A DNA stretch of 64,000 nucleotides from Streptomyces toxytricini (GTDB taxonomy: Bacteria; Actinomycetota; Actinomycetes; Streptomycetales; Streptomycetaceae), in assembly GCF_014649915.1 (NCBI RefSeq), contig NZ_BMTY01000022.1:1-64000 (forward strand), in the 5' to 3' direction. The notes beneath the pieces are model-generated. The model saw nothing but the letters and a program-made list of their open reading frames with translations. It had not been told where the DNA came from and did no database searches. Every line of letters begins with the position of its first letter. The stretch's first letter is position 1. Shown piece by piece: positions 14,926-23,911 of the stretch. Made by a program: the position numbers and the translations under genes.

Positions 14926-17145
14926 ATGTTCCACGCCCTGGGGCGCCGCTGCGCCCGCAGACCCGGCCGGGTCCTCGCCGCCTGGTCGGCGGTGCTGCTC
15001 GCACTGGCCGCCGCGGTCCTGGTGTACGGCCGGACCACCAGCGAGGCCGTGTCCATCCCCGGCAGCGACAGCCAGGCGGCACGGGACGCGGCGGCCGCAT
15101 TCCCCGGGCCTCCGTCGGGGAACCAGCCCGTGGTGCTGCACGCACCGGCGGGCAGTGCCCCGCTGGCCTCGGACGCCATGAGGTCCGCGGTCGAGGAGGC
15201 GGCCGCGCGGATCGCCCGCGTCGAGCACGTCACCGACGTCACCACGCCCTACTCCCCCGCCGGCGGGGCGGCGATGAGCGCGGACGGCCGCACCGCCTAC
15301 CTGACGCTCGGCCTGGACGTCACCGCCCGCGACATCGCCCCGGAGACCGCCGCGGCCGTGGAGGCGGCCGCCGAGCCGGCCCGTCGGGCGGGCATCGAGG
15401 TGACTCCCGGCGGTGAACTCGCCGCGGCCGCCGACAAGGGGTCCACCGGGCACAGCGAGCTGATCGGCCTCGCCGCGGCCGCCGCCGTCCTCTTCCTCGG
15501 ATTGCGCTCGGCCCCGGCCGCCGGGCTGCCGATCGCCGTCGGGGTCGTGGTCCTGGGGGTCTCGCTGGCCGCTGTCGGCCTCCTCGGGCACCTCGTGGAC
15601 ATGCCCTCCTCCGGTGCCGTGATCGCCGCGATGATCGGGCTGGGCGTGGGCATCGACTACACGCTGTTCTGCCTGGTGCGCTTCCGCTCCCTTCTCGCCG
15701 GGGGCACCGGGGTCGTGGATGCGGCCGCGCGCACGACCGCCACCGCCGGCAAGGCCGCCGCCTTCGCGGGCTGTGCGGTGGCCGCCGCCCTGGCCGGGCT
15801 GGCGCTCGGCGGGCTGCCCCTGCTGTACGCGCTGGCGCTGGCGCCGGGGATCGCCGTACTGGTCGCCGTGGCGGCCGCGCTCACCCTGCTGCCGGCGCTG
15901 CTCGCGCTCCTCGGCCGGCGGATCGCCCCGCCCCCGCCCGCCGCAACCGCAGAGGGCGCAGTCCGGGCGCATGGGGGCCGTTGGCACCGGATCGCCGTGT
16001 ACGTCGCCGACCGGCCGTGGCGCCACCTCCTCGGCGCCCTGGCCCTGGTCGCCGCACTGGCCGCCCCCGCGGCCGGTTTGTCGTTCGGCGCGCTCGACGC
16101 CGGCGACAAGGTCGCAGGGACGGACAGCCGCACCGCCCACGACCGGCTGGCGGCCGCCTTCGGCCCCGGTGTGAACGGACCCCTGCAGGTGACGGCGTCC
16201 CTGCCGACCGCCGCCTCCGGCCCCGGCGACGGCCGCCTCACCGCGATCACCTCCGCGCTGGACGCCGACCCGGGCGTTGCCTCCGTCGGCGCGCCGCAGC
16301 TCGCCGCGGACGCCCGTACCGCCCGCTGGCAGGTCGTCCCCGACACCGGCCCCGGTGATCCGCGGACCGCCGCGCTCGTCGACCGCCTGCGGGAGTCCTC
16401 CCTGCCCTCCGCCACGGCGGGCAGCGGGACGGCCGCGCACGTGGGCGGGTCCGCTGCCGCACAGGCCGATCTGAACGACCGTCTGGCGCGGCGGATGCCC
16501 GCGGTCATCGGGGCCGTCGTCGCCGTGGCCGCCCTGCTGCTCCTGCTTGCCTTCCGCTCGCCCGTCGTCGCGGTCAAGGCCGCCGTGACGAACCTGCTGT
16601 CGGTGGCCGCCGCGTACGGTGTGCTCACCGCCGTGTTCCAACGGGGCCTCGGAGCCGGGCTGATCGGCCTGGAGGGGCCGGTGCCCATCCCGGGGTACGT
16701 GCCCTTGCTGATGTTCGCCGTCCTGTTCGGGCTCTCCATGGACTACGAGGTGTTCCTGCTCAGCTCCGTCCGCGAGGCGTACCTGCGGCACGGGGACAAC
16801 CGGCGCGCCGTCGTCGAGGGCCTGGCGGGTACCGGGCGCGTGATCACCTCGGCAGCAGCGATCATGGTGTGCGTGTTCCTGAGCTACCTGCTGTCCGCGG
16901 ATCCCGTGGTGAAGATGTTCGGCGTCGGCCTGGCCACGGCCGTCGCGCTCGACGCCACGGTCGTCCGCGGGCTGCTGGTCCCGACCGGCATGGTGCTGCT
17001 GGGCACACGCAACTGGTGGCTGCCCGGACCGCTGGACCGCCTGCTGCCCCGGATGGACATCGAGGGCGAGGGCACGGGCCGCGGCACGACACGGCCGGAC
17101 CCGGCCGCGCCCGGACCCGCCACCGAGCCGATCCCCGCACCGTGA
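14926..17145 (+). CDS. MMPL family (RND superfamily) transporter
   Basis: 739 residues, a usual length for actinobacterial MMPL proteins. Layout: TM1 at about 18-36, an extracellular domain to about residue 175, five grouped TM segments to about 330, a second TM near 365-385, a second extracellular domain, and a final TM group (about 525-690). Motif GLGVGIDYTLF in the first half and FGLSMDYEVFLL in the second are the proton-relay repeats of this family. It exports lipids or hydrophobic compounds across the membrane; substrate unknown. Preceded by TetR operators; its stop is immediately followed by the DUF2993 gene. Confidence 0.93.
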   Translation: MFHALGRRCARRPGRVLAAWSAVLLALAAAVLVYGRTTSEAVSIPGSDSQAARDAAAAFPGPPSGNQPVVLHAPAGSAPLASDAMRSAVEEAAARIARVEHVTDVTTPYSPAGGAAMSADGRTAYLTLGLDVTARDIAPETAAAVEAAAEPARRAGIEVTPGGELAAAADKGSTGHSELIGLAAAAAVLFLGLRSAPAAGLPIAVGVVVLGVSLAAVGLLGHLVDMPSSGAVIAAMIGLGVGIDYTLFCLVRFRSLLAGGTGVVDAAARTTATAGKAAAFAGCAVAAALAGLALGGLPLLYALALAPGIAVLVAVAAALTLLPALLALLGRRIAPPPPAATAEGAVRAHGGRWHRIAVYVADRPWRHLLGALALVAALAAPAAGLSFGALDAGDKVAGTDSRTAHDRLAAAFGPGVNGPLQVTASLPTAASGPGDGRLTAITSALDADPGVASVGAPQLAADARTARWQVVPDTGPGDPRTAALVDRLRESSLPSATAGSGTAAHVGGSAAAQADLNDRLARRMPAVIGAVVAVAALLLLLAFRSPVVAVKAAVTNLLSVAAAYGVLTAVFQRGLGAGLIGLEGPVPIPGYVPLLMFAVLFGLSMDYEVFLLSSVREAYLRHGDNRRAVVEGLAGTGRVITSAAAIMVCVFLSYLLSADPVVKMFGVGLATAVALDATVVRGLLVPTGMVLLGTRNWWLPGPLDRLLPRMDIEGEGTGRGTTRPDPAAPGPATEPIPAP

Positions 17146-17159
17146 GGAAGCCCGAACCC

Positions 17160-17900
17160 ATGCCCGCAGACGCGCCGACCGCACCCGCCGCGGCCGCACC
17201 CGCCGCCGACCGCCCGAGCACGCCCCCGAACCGGCGCCGGCGGACGGTGATCGCCGCCACCGCCGCCCTGGCGGTCCTCCTCGCCCTGCCCGCGGCCGAC
17301 GCCTTCGCCCGGCACCGCGGCGAGGCCCGACTCGCGGACCGGATCGCCGCCCGCCACCCCGACCTGCGGTCGGAGCCGCAGGTGGAGATAGGCGGCTACC
17401 CGTTCCTGCTGGGGGCGGCCCGCGGCACGCACCCGGAGGTGCGGGTCAGGGCCGAGGGGCACGCCCCGGACGGTCGGCCGGTGGCGGCCGACGTCGAGCT
17501 GAAGGACGTGTCCCGGAAAGGGGACGGCTACGAGGCGGCGTCGGTCGACGCCCGCTACACCGTCCCCTTCGACGCGCTGGCCGCCGAGGCGGGCGGCAAG
17601 GGCACCACCGTGTCCGACGCCGGGAACGGCCGGCTCAGGATCGAGCGCCGCGCGCTCGGCCTCCCGGTCGCCGTCACCGTCGAACTCCGCCTCCAAGGCG
17701 ACACCGTGACCCCCCACGCGACCTCGGCGACGCTTGCCGGCGCGCCCGTCGACCCGGCCATGCCGATGATCAGGCAGGCGCTCGCGGAGAAGCAGTGGAA
17801 GCTGCCCGCCCTGCCGATGGGGCTGAACGCCTCCGAGGTGTCGGTCGGTCCGGACGGCGTCACCGCGCACGCCCGCGGCGAGGGCGTCGCCCTCGACTGA
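17160..17900 (+). CDS. DUF2993 (LmeA-like) lipid-binding domain protein
   Basis: 246 residues. A Pro/Ala-rich cytoplasmic start, one TM or signal segment at about 30-48 (RTVIAATAALAVLLALPAAD), then a DUF2993 domain to the end, recognisable from the DLRSEPQVEIGGYPFLL opening. The mycobacterial member LmeA binds phospholipid and works in lipomannan elongation; DUF2993 proteins are periplasmic or membrane-attached. ATG at 17160 has GAGGAAG 8-9 nt upstream; a GTG at 17142 that overlaps the MMPL stop (GTGA) is the alternative. It is probably cotranscribed with the MMPL gene, suggesting a lipid-transport role. Confidence 0.82.
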   Translation: MPADAPTAPAAAAPAADRPSTPPNRRRRTVIAATAALAVLLALPAADAFARHRGEARLADRIAARHPDLRSEPQVEIGGYPFLLGAARGTHPEVRVRAEGHAPDGRPVAADVELKDVSRKGDGYEAASVDARYTVPFDALAAEAGGKGTTVSDAGNGRLRIERRALGLPVAVTVELRLQGDTVTPHATSATLAGAPVDPAMPMIRQALAEKQWKLPALPMGLNASEVSVGPDGVTAHARGEGVALD

Positions 17901-17918
17901 AGGCCGTTGCGGCCGGGG

Positions 17919-18584
17919 TCACTCGTACCGGTACAGCAGCGACTCCCGCTCGCTCTGCCGGATCTGCTCCAGCGTCAGGCCGGGCACGCCGACGTGCGAC
18001 AGGGTGATCTCGGCCGAGCTGGGCACCTCGTCCTCGGACAGCCACGCCTCCGGCTTCCACGCGCCGCCGCGCAGGAACGCCTTCGGGCAGTGCTGGTACG
18101 CCTCTTCCACCTCGACGACGAGGGCGCTGCGAGGCGGCTTGCCGACCGGGGTGAGCCTCTCCAGAAGCCGCGGATCGGCGGAGATGCAGGCCCGGCCGTT
18201 GACGCGGAGGGTCGCCCCGCGGCCGGGGACGATGAAGACGAGCCCGGCGCGGCCGGTCTCGACGACGTTGTGCGCGCTGTCGAGCCGTTTGTTGCCGGTG
18301 GCGTCGGGCACGGCGAGGGTGAACTCGTCCAGGACGGTGACGAACCCGGCGGGACCACCGCGCGGGGAGACGTCGCAGCGGCCGTCCGCGCCGGCGGTGG
18401 CGACGAATACGAGGGAGGCCCGGGCGATGAAGTCCCGGGCCACGTCGTGGAGGCGGTCCACCTCCTTGCGCCGGACCAGCTCGCCGGGCTGCTCGTAGAG
18501 GGCGCGCAGGGCGTCGGTGTCCCGCACGGCGGTGGCATCGAGGGTGTCGAATATGCGGCCTTCGGGCCGGAGTTGGGTGCTCAC
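17919..18584 (-). CDS. pyridoxamine 5'-phosphate oxidase-like FMN flavoprotein (MSMEG_1061 type)
   Basis: 221 residues. Split-barrel flavin-binding fold with the VATAGADGRCDVSPRGGPAGFV stretch near 63-84 and VFIVPGRGATLRVNGRA near 116-132, the pattern of the PPOX class MSMEG_1061 family. Such proteins bind FMN or F420; no vitamin B6 role is implied. GTG start. It ends convergently, 18 nt from the DUF2993 stop, and a very stable hairpin lies directly upstream, between it and gap. Confidence 0.87.
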   Translation of the reverse strand: MSTQLRPEGRIFDTLDATAVRDTDALRALYEQPGELVRRKEVDRLHDVARDFIARASLVFVATAGADGRCDVSPRGGPAGFVTVLDEFTLAVPDATGNKRLDSAHNVVETGRAGLVFIVPGRGATLRVNGRACISADPRLLERLTPVGKPPRSALVVEVEEAYQHCPKAFLRGGAWKPEAWLSEDEVPSSAEITLSHVGVPGLTLEQIRQSERESLLYRYE

Positions 18585-18602
18585 ACGGCGCCACTATAGG
18601 AA

Positions 18603-18646
18603 ACGGGCGCCCGCCCCGGGGAATCGTCCCCGGGGCGGGCGCCCGT
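18603..18646 (-). terminator. 20-bp-stem terminator downstream of the GAPDH gene
   Basis: Perfect 20-bp stem: arms 18603-18622 and 18627-18646 with a 4-nt loop (ATCG). It lies 23 nt after the stop of the GAPDH gene and upstream of the PPOX gene on the same strand, so it separates the two units. Confidence 0.9.
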
Positions 18647-18668
18647 ACTGCCGGAGGCGGGGCTGCCG

Positions 18669-20114
18669 TCAGGCCTGCGGCGCCGGGAAGGTCGGGTACT
18701 CGACCCCGGAGACGTGCTGCACGACGCGGATGACCTGGCACGAGTAGCCGAACTCGTTGTCGTACCAGAGGTACAGGATCGCGTTGTCGCCGTCGACCTT
18801 GGTGGCGCCGGCGTCGATGATCGACGCGTGGCGCGAGCCGACGAAGTCCATCGACACGGCGTCGGGCGCGGTCGTGAAGTCGATCTGGCGCTTCAGCGGC
18901 GAGTGCAGCGAGACGTTGCGCAGGTAGTCGAGGACGTCCTCGCGGGTGGTCTCGCGGCCCAGGCGCAGGCTGAGGATGGCGATCGAGACGTCCGGGACGG
19001 GGACGCGGATCGAGCTGCCGGTGATCGGGGCCTTGAGGTCGGGCAGCGCCTTGGCGACGGCCGAGGCGGCGCCGGTCTCGGTGATGACCATGTTGAGCGG
19101 CGCGGAGCGGCCGCGGCGGTCGGCCTTGTGGTAGTTGTCCAGCAGGTTCTGGTCGTTGGTGAACGAGTGGACGGTCTCCACGTGGCCGCGCAGCACACCG
19201 TACTCGTCGTCCATGGCCTTCAGCGGCGGGACGATCGCGTTGGTGGTGCAGGAGGCGCAGGAGAGGATGCGCTCGTCCGGCTTGATCATGTCCTGGTTGA
19301 CGCCGTGGACGATGTTCGGGACGTCGCCCTTGCCCGGGGCGGTCAGGACGACCTTGTCGATGCCGGGGCGCAGGTGCTTGGAGAGGCCCTCGCGGTCGCG
19401 CCACTTGCCGGTGTTGTCGATGAGGATGGCGTCCTTGATGCCGTACGCCGTGTAGTCGACCTCGGAGGGGTCGTTGGCGTAGATCACGCGGATCGCGTTG
19501 CCGTTGGCGATGATCGTGCTGTTCGCCTCGTCCACGGTGATGGTGCCCTGGAACTGGCCGTGGATGGAGTCGCGGCGCAGCAGCGAGGCACGCTTCACGA
19601 GGTCCTGCTCACCTCCCCCGCGCACGACGATGGCGCGCAGGCGCAGGCCGTTGCCCGAACCGGCCTTCTCGATGAGGAGGCGGGCGACGAGGCGGCCGAT
19701 GCGGCCGAAGCCGTAGAGGACGACGTCCCGGCCGGTGGAGCGCTCGATCTTGTTCGCACCGGTGGCGCCGGCGACGGCCTCGGCGGTGAAGTCGGCCACG
19801 GACAGACCGCGGTCGTCGGTCTTGTACGTCGCGGCCAGCATGCCGATGTCGATCTGGGACGGGCCGAGATCGAGCGCGGAGAGGGCCTGGAGGAACGGCA
19901 TCGTCTCGGTGACCGACAGCTCCTCGCCGTCGATCTGCCGGGCGAAGCGGTGGGTCTTGAGAATGCTGACCACCGACTTGTTCACCAGGGAGCGGCTGTG
20001 CAGCAGGACGGTGACGTCCCGCTCGCGCTGCAGCTTCCCGATGATCGGGATCATCGACTCCGCGATCTCCTCGCGGTTCTTCCAGTTGGTGAACGAGTCC
20101 TCGTTGACAGTCAC
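18669..20114 (-). CDS. gap: glyceraldehyde-3-phosphate dehydrogenase with N-terminal extension
   Basis: 481 residues, against ~335 for usual GAPDH. About 130 extra residues precede the catalytic part; they are helical and without signal peptide or known motif. Then come the cofactor loop YGFGRIGR at 134-141, catalytic C289 in SCASCTTN, and H316 in VETVHSFT. The long form is a known second class of actinobacterial GAPDH; it converts glyceraldehyde 3-phosphate and phosphate to 1,3-bisphosphoglycerate, or the reverse. Position 164-165 of the cofactor loop reads VRG rather than the NDL common in NAD-specific enzymes, so the cofactor is open. GTG start; weak ribosome site. Confidence 0.88.
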   Translation of the reverse strand: MTVNEDSFTNWKNREEIAESMIPIIGKLQRERDVTVLLHSRSLVNKSVVSILKTHRFARQIDGEELSVTETMPFLQALSALDLGPSQIDIGMLAATYKTDDRGLSVADFTAEAVAGATGANKIERSTGRDVVLYGFGRIGRLVARLLIEKAGSGNGLRLRAIVVRGGGEQDLVKRASLLRRDSIHGQFQGTITVDEANSTIIANGNAIRVIYANDPSEVDYTAYGIKDAILIDNTGKWRDREGLSKHLRPGIDKVVLTAPGKGDVPNIVHGVNQDMIKPDERILSCASCTTNAIVPPLKAMDDEYGVLRGHVETVHSFTNDQNLLDNYHKADRRGRSAPLNMVITETGAASAVAKALPDLKAPITGSSIRVPVPDVSIAILSLRLGRETTREDVLDYLRNVSLHSPLKRQIDFTTAPDAVSMDFVGSRHASIIDAGATKVDGDNAILYLWYDNEFGYSCQVIRVVQHVSGVEYPTFPAPQA

Positions 20115-20145
20115 AGGTTTATCTTTCGAGCTAGGCGGCGCTCAT

Positions 20146-20176
20146 ATGCTAACCCCCTCGTACTTTGATCCTTCAA
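20146..20176 (-). promoter_or_regulatory. candidate promoter of the GAPDH gene
   Basis: On the minus strand, TTGAAG (20176-20171) and TAGCAT (20151-20146), spaced 19 bp. The -10 is good, the -35 and spacing are weaker. It would give a leader of about 25-30 nt. Confidence 0.4.
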
Positions 20177-20276
20177 GCGGCACCCGTGTCGGATTCGCCG
20201 CCGGGGCCGGTAAGCCTGCGGGATGCGGCTTCCGATGGCGTATGCCCGAATCGTGCGGCTGCCGTGAGGGGCGGCG

Positions 20277-20735
20277 TCACTTGGGGGCGGGGTAGATCCT
20301 CGACTGCTTCACGCTGCCGAAGGCGAAGCTCGACTCGATGGAGGCGATGCCCGGGATCGCGTGGATCCGGTGGCGCACCAAGGCCTCGTACGCCTCCAGG
20401 CTCTCGATGACGACCCGCAGCAGGTAGTCGCTGCTTCCGGCCATCAGGTAGCAGTCCTGGATGTGCTCGATGACGGCGACGTGCTCCTCGAAGATCCGCA
20501 CCGCCTCCCCGGTGTGGCGCTCCAGGCGTATCCGGACGAAGACGGTGATCGGCAGCCCGAACGCCACCTGGTCGACCATCGCCGTGTAGCCCCTGATCAG
20601 ACCGGCCTCCTCCAGCCGCCGGACCCGGCGCAGGCAGGGCGAGGGCGAGAGGCGGACCCGGTCGGCGAGCTCCTGGTTCGAGAGCCGGCCGTCGGCCTGC
20701 AACTCCCGGATGATTTGCAGATCCACGGCGTCCAT
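20277..20735 (-). CDS. Lrp/AsnC family regulator
   Basis: 152 residues. N-terminal winged helix-turn-helix (about 4-50: ELQADGRLSNQELADRVRLSPSPCLRRVRRLEEAG) and a C-terminal RAM/ACT-like domain with the GSSDYLLRV motif. Binds an amino acid and controls amino acid transport or metabolism genes. AAGGAGG precedes the ATG. Divergent from an EamA transporter; a 10-bp inverted repeat lies between. The transporter and an aminotransferase downstream are its likely targets. Confidence 0.92.
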   Translation of the reverse strand: MDAVDLQIIRELQADGRLSNQELADRVRLSPSPCLRRVRRLEEAGLIRGYTAMVDQVAFGLPITVFVRIRLERHTGEAVRIFEEHVAVIEHIQDCYLMAGSSDYLLRVVIESLEAYEALVRHRIHAIPGIASIESSFAFGSVKQSRIYPAPK

Positions 20736-20752
20736 GGCCCCTCCTTGGCAGA

Positions 20753-20784
20753 TTCTGCCCTCAACGTACGCCTGGAGGGCAGAA
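20753..20784. promoter_or_regulatory. Lrp-type operator candidate
   Basis: Perfect 10-bp arms, TTCTGCCCTC (20753-20762) and GAGGGCAGAA (20775-20784), 12-bp spacer. An overlapping second repeat GGCAG-att-CTGCC lies at 20747-20759. It sits between the Lrp and EamA genes. Confidence 0.7.
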
Positions 20785-20864
20785 GTGGCAATCGGCTGCC
20801 CCGGCGGAAGGTCTAGCGTTGCCCCGTGGCCGGATACGGCCCTCTTCAGCTTGGAGGAGCGACC

Positions 20865-21845
20865 TTGGCCGCCGTGAACACCGCCCCCGCCCCGGCACCG
20901 CCGCAGGCCCGTACGGCGGGGCTGCACGGGCTCAGCCCGCAGGCGCAGGGCATGGCGGCGCTGGCGCTGACCGTGCTCATCTGGGCCGCGTTCGCGCTGA
21001 GCGCCCGCGCGCTGGGCTCCTCCACCCTGCTTCCCGCCGACGCCGGCCTGCTGCGCTTCGGCGTCCCGCTCGTCGTCCTGGCGCCCGCGCTGTGGCGGCG
21101 CCGCCGCGCCCTGGCCGCCGTCCGGCCCGGCGTTGCGCTCAAGGTCGCCTGCGGGGCCGGCGTGCCGTTCTTCCTCGCGGCGATGTACGGGGGCTCCCTC
21201 ACGTCGGCGGCGTTCGTCGGCTCCATCGTGCCGGGCATGGTGCCGCTGTTCGTCGCTGCCCTCGTGGCCGCCTCCGGGCGGGGCCTGCCGCGCGGCACCC
21301 AGGCGGCCGGCCTCGTGCTGATCGCGGCCGGCGTGGTCGCGCTGGTGTGGCGCCACGTGTTCCCCGTGAACGCGTCGGTCCTCGCGGGGTCGGGGATCCT
21401 GCTCGCCGCCAGCGGCCTGTGGGCGCTGTACACGGTCGGGCTGAAGGAGGTCGGGCTCGACCCGGTCGGCTCGATCGGGCTGCTGTGCCTGCCGTCGTTC
21501 GCCGTGCTGGCCGCGCTCGTCCTGACGGGGGCGCTGCCGAGCGGCCTCGCCTCGGCGACCGCGTCGGACATCGCCGTGTTCACGGTCGTGCAGGGCCTCG
21601 GCGTCGGGCTGTGCGCGGGGCTGCTGTACGCCTTCGCGATCCGCCGGCTGGGCGCCGAGCGCAGCTCGGCCGTCGGCAGCCTGAGCCCGGTCCTGGTGGT
21701 CCTGCTCGCCGTACCGCTGCTGGGCGAGGCGCCGACGGCGGCGGTGCTGCTCGGCGTGCCCGTCATCGCGGCGGGCGTCTTCCTCGCCAACCGCACCCCC
21801 GGCCGGGCCGCCCCCGCGCCGGCCGCGCCGCACCCCCGGCCCTGA
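20865..21845 (+). CDS. EamA/DMT family transporter
   Basis: 326 residues with ten hydrophobic segments in two EamA repeats (about 30-170 and 180-315). Typical closing motif LSPVLVVLLAVPLLGEAPT. Members export amino acids or metabolites (RhtA/YdcZ-like). TTG at 20865 is chosen because GGAGGAG lies 5 nt upstream; the GTG at 20826 and GTG at 20874 are in frame alternatives. With Lrp upstream on the other strand and an aminotransferase downstream, an amino acid exporter is likely. Confidence 0.87.
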   Translation: MAAVNTAPAPAPPQARTAGLHGLSPQAQGMAALALTVLIWAAFALSARALGSSTLLPADAGLLRFGVPLVVLAPALWRRRRALAAVRPGVALKVACGAGVPFFLAAMYGGSLTSAAFVGSIVPGMVPLFVAALVAASGRGLPRGTQAAGLVLIAAGVVALVWRHVFPVNASVLAGSGILLAASGLWALYTVGLKEVGLDPVGSIGLLCLPSFAVLAALVLTGALPSGLASATASDIAVFTVVQGLGVGLCAGLLYAFAIRRLGAERSSAVGSLSPVLVVLLAVPLLGEAPTAAVLLGVPVIAAGVFLANRTPGRAAPAPAAPHPRP

Positions 21846-21914
21846 CCGGCCGCCCCGCCGCCTCCCGCTCCCGCTCTTCCGCTTCCGTCCAGCCCAGTCC
21901 GAGGTTTCCCGCAG

Positions 21915-23111
21915 ATGCTCGAGCTCCTCCTCCCCCCGCCCGTCGATCCGCTGTGGGACCTGACGGAGGCGTACGGCGCCGACGCCCGGCCCGAGCGCCT
22001 CAACCTGGTCCTCGGCGTCTACCGGGACGACACGGGCACGACACCGGTCATGGCCGCCGTGCGCGAGGCGGAACTGCGCCTCGCCGAGCGCTCCGCGTCC
22101 AAGGAGTACCGCGGCCTGTCGGGGAACACGGCGTTCAACCGGGCCATGCTGGCGATGGTCCTGGGCGGGGCCGGCGGCGCGGCCGACCGGGCGGTCGCCG
22201 TGCAGACCGTCGCCGGCAGCGGCGCGCTGCGGCTGCTGGCCGACCTGGTGTGCCGCACCCGCCCCGGAGCGACCGTGTGGATCAGCGACCCGGCGTACGT
22301 CAACCACCGCCCGATACTGGAGGCCGCCGGCCTGGCGGTCCGCACCTACCGGTGGGTCGACGCGGAGGGCCGCTCCGACACGGCGGGGCTGCTGCAGGAC
22401 CTGGCGCAGGCGCAGCGGGACGACGTGGTGCTGCTCCAGGGCTGCTGCCACAACCCGACCGGCGTGGACCCCTCGGCGCAGGCTTGGGACGAGCTGGCCG
22501 GGCTGGCGGCCCGGAACGGCTGGGTCCCGTTCGTCGACCTCGCCTACCACGGCCTCGGCGACGGCCTGGAGGCCGACCTGGCGGCCACGCGGCTGCTCGC
22601 CGAGCGGGTGCCGGAGATGCTCGTCGCGGTGAGCTGCTCCAAGAACTTCGGGCTCTACAGCGACCGCACCGGCTGCGCGATCGTCCTCGGCGCCTCCCGC
22701 GCGTCCCTGCGGCACGTGGAGACGGCCCTGCAGAACGCGGCCCGCACCCTGTACTCGATGCCGCCGGAGCACGGCGCGGCGGTCGTCGCGGCGGTCTTGG
22801 AGGACGACGGCCTGCGCTCCCTGTGGCGGGCCGAGCTCGACGGCATGCGCGCCCGCATCGAGGCCAACCGGACCGGCCTGGCCGAGCAGCTGGCGGCCCT
22901 CGGCCGGCCGGCCGAGGCGGCGGCGCTCGCGCGGCAGAAGGGCATGTTCTCGATGCTGCCGCTCACCGCGCCGCAGATGCTGCGGCTGCGCAGCCGGTAT
23001 GCGGTCTACGGCACCACGGCCGGCCGCATCAACATCGCGGGGCTGCCCGCCGACCGCATCGCCTGCGTCGCCCGCGGCATCGCAGGCGTGCTCGGCGAGG
23101 ACGGCGCGTGA
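21915..23111 (+). CDS. aspartate/aromatic aminotransferase (class I)
   Basis: 398 residues. Fold-type I aminotransferase of the dimeric AspC/TyrB group: opening PVDPLWDLTEAYGAD.RPERLNLVLGVY, cofactor Asn-Pro-Thr-Gly (HNPTG at 179-183), D208 and Y211 in VDLAYHG, and PLP lysine K243 in SCSKNFGLYSDRTG. Transfers an amino group between aspartate or an aromatic amino acid and a 2-oxo acid. It is 69 nt after the EamA gene on the same strand, likely in one Lrp-controlled unit. Confidence 0.92.
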   Translation: MLELLLPPPVDPLWDLTEAYGADARPERLNLVLGVYRDDTGTTPVMAAVREAELRLAERSASKEYRGLSGNTAFNRAMLAMVLGGAGGAADRAVAVQTVAGSGALRLLADLVCRTRPGATVWISDPAYVNHRPILEAAGLAVRTYRWVDAEGRSDTAGLLQDLAQAQRDDVVLLQGCCHNPTGVDPSAQAWDELAGLAARNGWVPFVDLAYHGLGDGLEADLAATRLLAERVPEMLVAVSCSKNFGLYSDRTGCAIVLGASRASLRHVETALQNAARTLYSMPPEHGAAVVAAVLEDDGLRSLWRAELDGMRARIEANRTGLAEQLAALGRPAEAAALARQKGMFSMLPLTAPQMLRLRSRYAVYGTTAGRINIAGLPADRIACVARGIAGVLGEDGA

Positions 23112-23121
23112 GGGCGGCCGC

Positions 23122-23826
23122 TCACCACCAGTAGGCGGGATAGCGGGGGGCGCCGGGCCGCAGCCGCGAGACGGCGTACCCCGTGAGGACCAGCAGGAGC
23201 GCCGCGCCGAGCAGAAGCGGCAGGAAGCGCGCGGGCGCCGGGGCCTGGAGGACGACGATGACCGCGCTGGCGCAGCCCGGGGCGTGCGGGGTGCGGGCGG
23301 CGGTGTTCGCGGCGAGGGCCAGGCCGCCGGCGACGGCCGCGGCCCAGGCGCTGCCGCCCGCGGCGGCGAGGACCGCGTAGCCGGCGAGTGCGCCCAGCAG
23401 GTGGCCGCCGACGACGCTGCGCGGCTGGGCGAGCGGCAGGCCGGGCGCGCTGTGCACGAGGGCGGCGCTGGCGGCGAGGGACGGTATCAGGACCGGCTCG
23501 TGGACCAGCGCGCCGATGCCCACCAGGGCGAGCAGGACGGCGGTGGCGCCGCTGACGCTGTGGGCGGCCGCGGCCGGGGTGGGGCGCGCGGGCGCGCGCC
23601 GGCGGGACGGGCTGCTCTCGGGCGTGCGTGGGCGGGGCGTACTGCGCACGAGGGCGCGCAGGGGCGGCGTACTCAATGGAGGGTGTTCCTCGGCGGCGGG
23701 CCGGATCGGGACGCGGCGGTCGGCGGGCGGGGCGGCGGGGGCGGCGGGTGGGGCACCCCCGGGCAGCGCGGCCTGTGGTCGACAACGGCGCTGATCCCGT
23801 GCCGGGATGGTGGTGCAAACCGGCAC
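23122..23826 (-). CDS. HPP family membrane protein
   Basis: 234 residues. The first ~90 residues are Pro/Arg-rich and disordered. Then four hydrophobic segments with the HPP-like stretch LIPSLAASAAL and LAQPRSVVGGHLLG. Such proteins are integral membrane proteins with a suspected nitrite or anion transport role in some organisms. The GTG at 23826 is supported by GGGGGAGG 3-4 nt upstream, so the long disordered start is probably real, though shorter starts at GTG 23649 would give a more usual length. Confidence 0.7.
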   Translation of the reverse strand: MPVCTTIPARDQRRCRPQAALPGGAPPAAPAAPPADRRVPIRPAAEEHPPLSTPPLRALVRSTPRPRTPESSPSRRRAPARPTPAAAAHSVSGATAVLLALVGIGALVHEPVLIPSLAASAALVHSAPGLPLAQPRSVVGGHLLGALAGYAVLAAAGGSAWAAAVAGGLALAANTAARTPHAPGCASAVIVVLQAPAPARFLPLLLGAALLLVLTGYAVSRLRPGAPRYPAYWW

Positions 23827-23911
23827 GGTCCTCCCCCGAGCCTAACCCCGTGCGATCGGGCGGCGGACACCGGGTCACGGCCGGGACCGGCACCGATGCC
23901 CGCCGGAGGCA

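Noticed and set aside
13960..17199. 1079-residue minus-strand open frame over the MMPL gene
   Set aside because: Antisense to a clear MMPL transporter; Gly/Arg-rich shadow composition.
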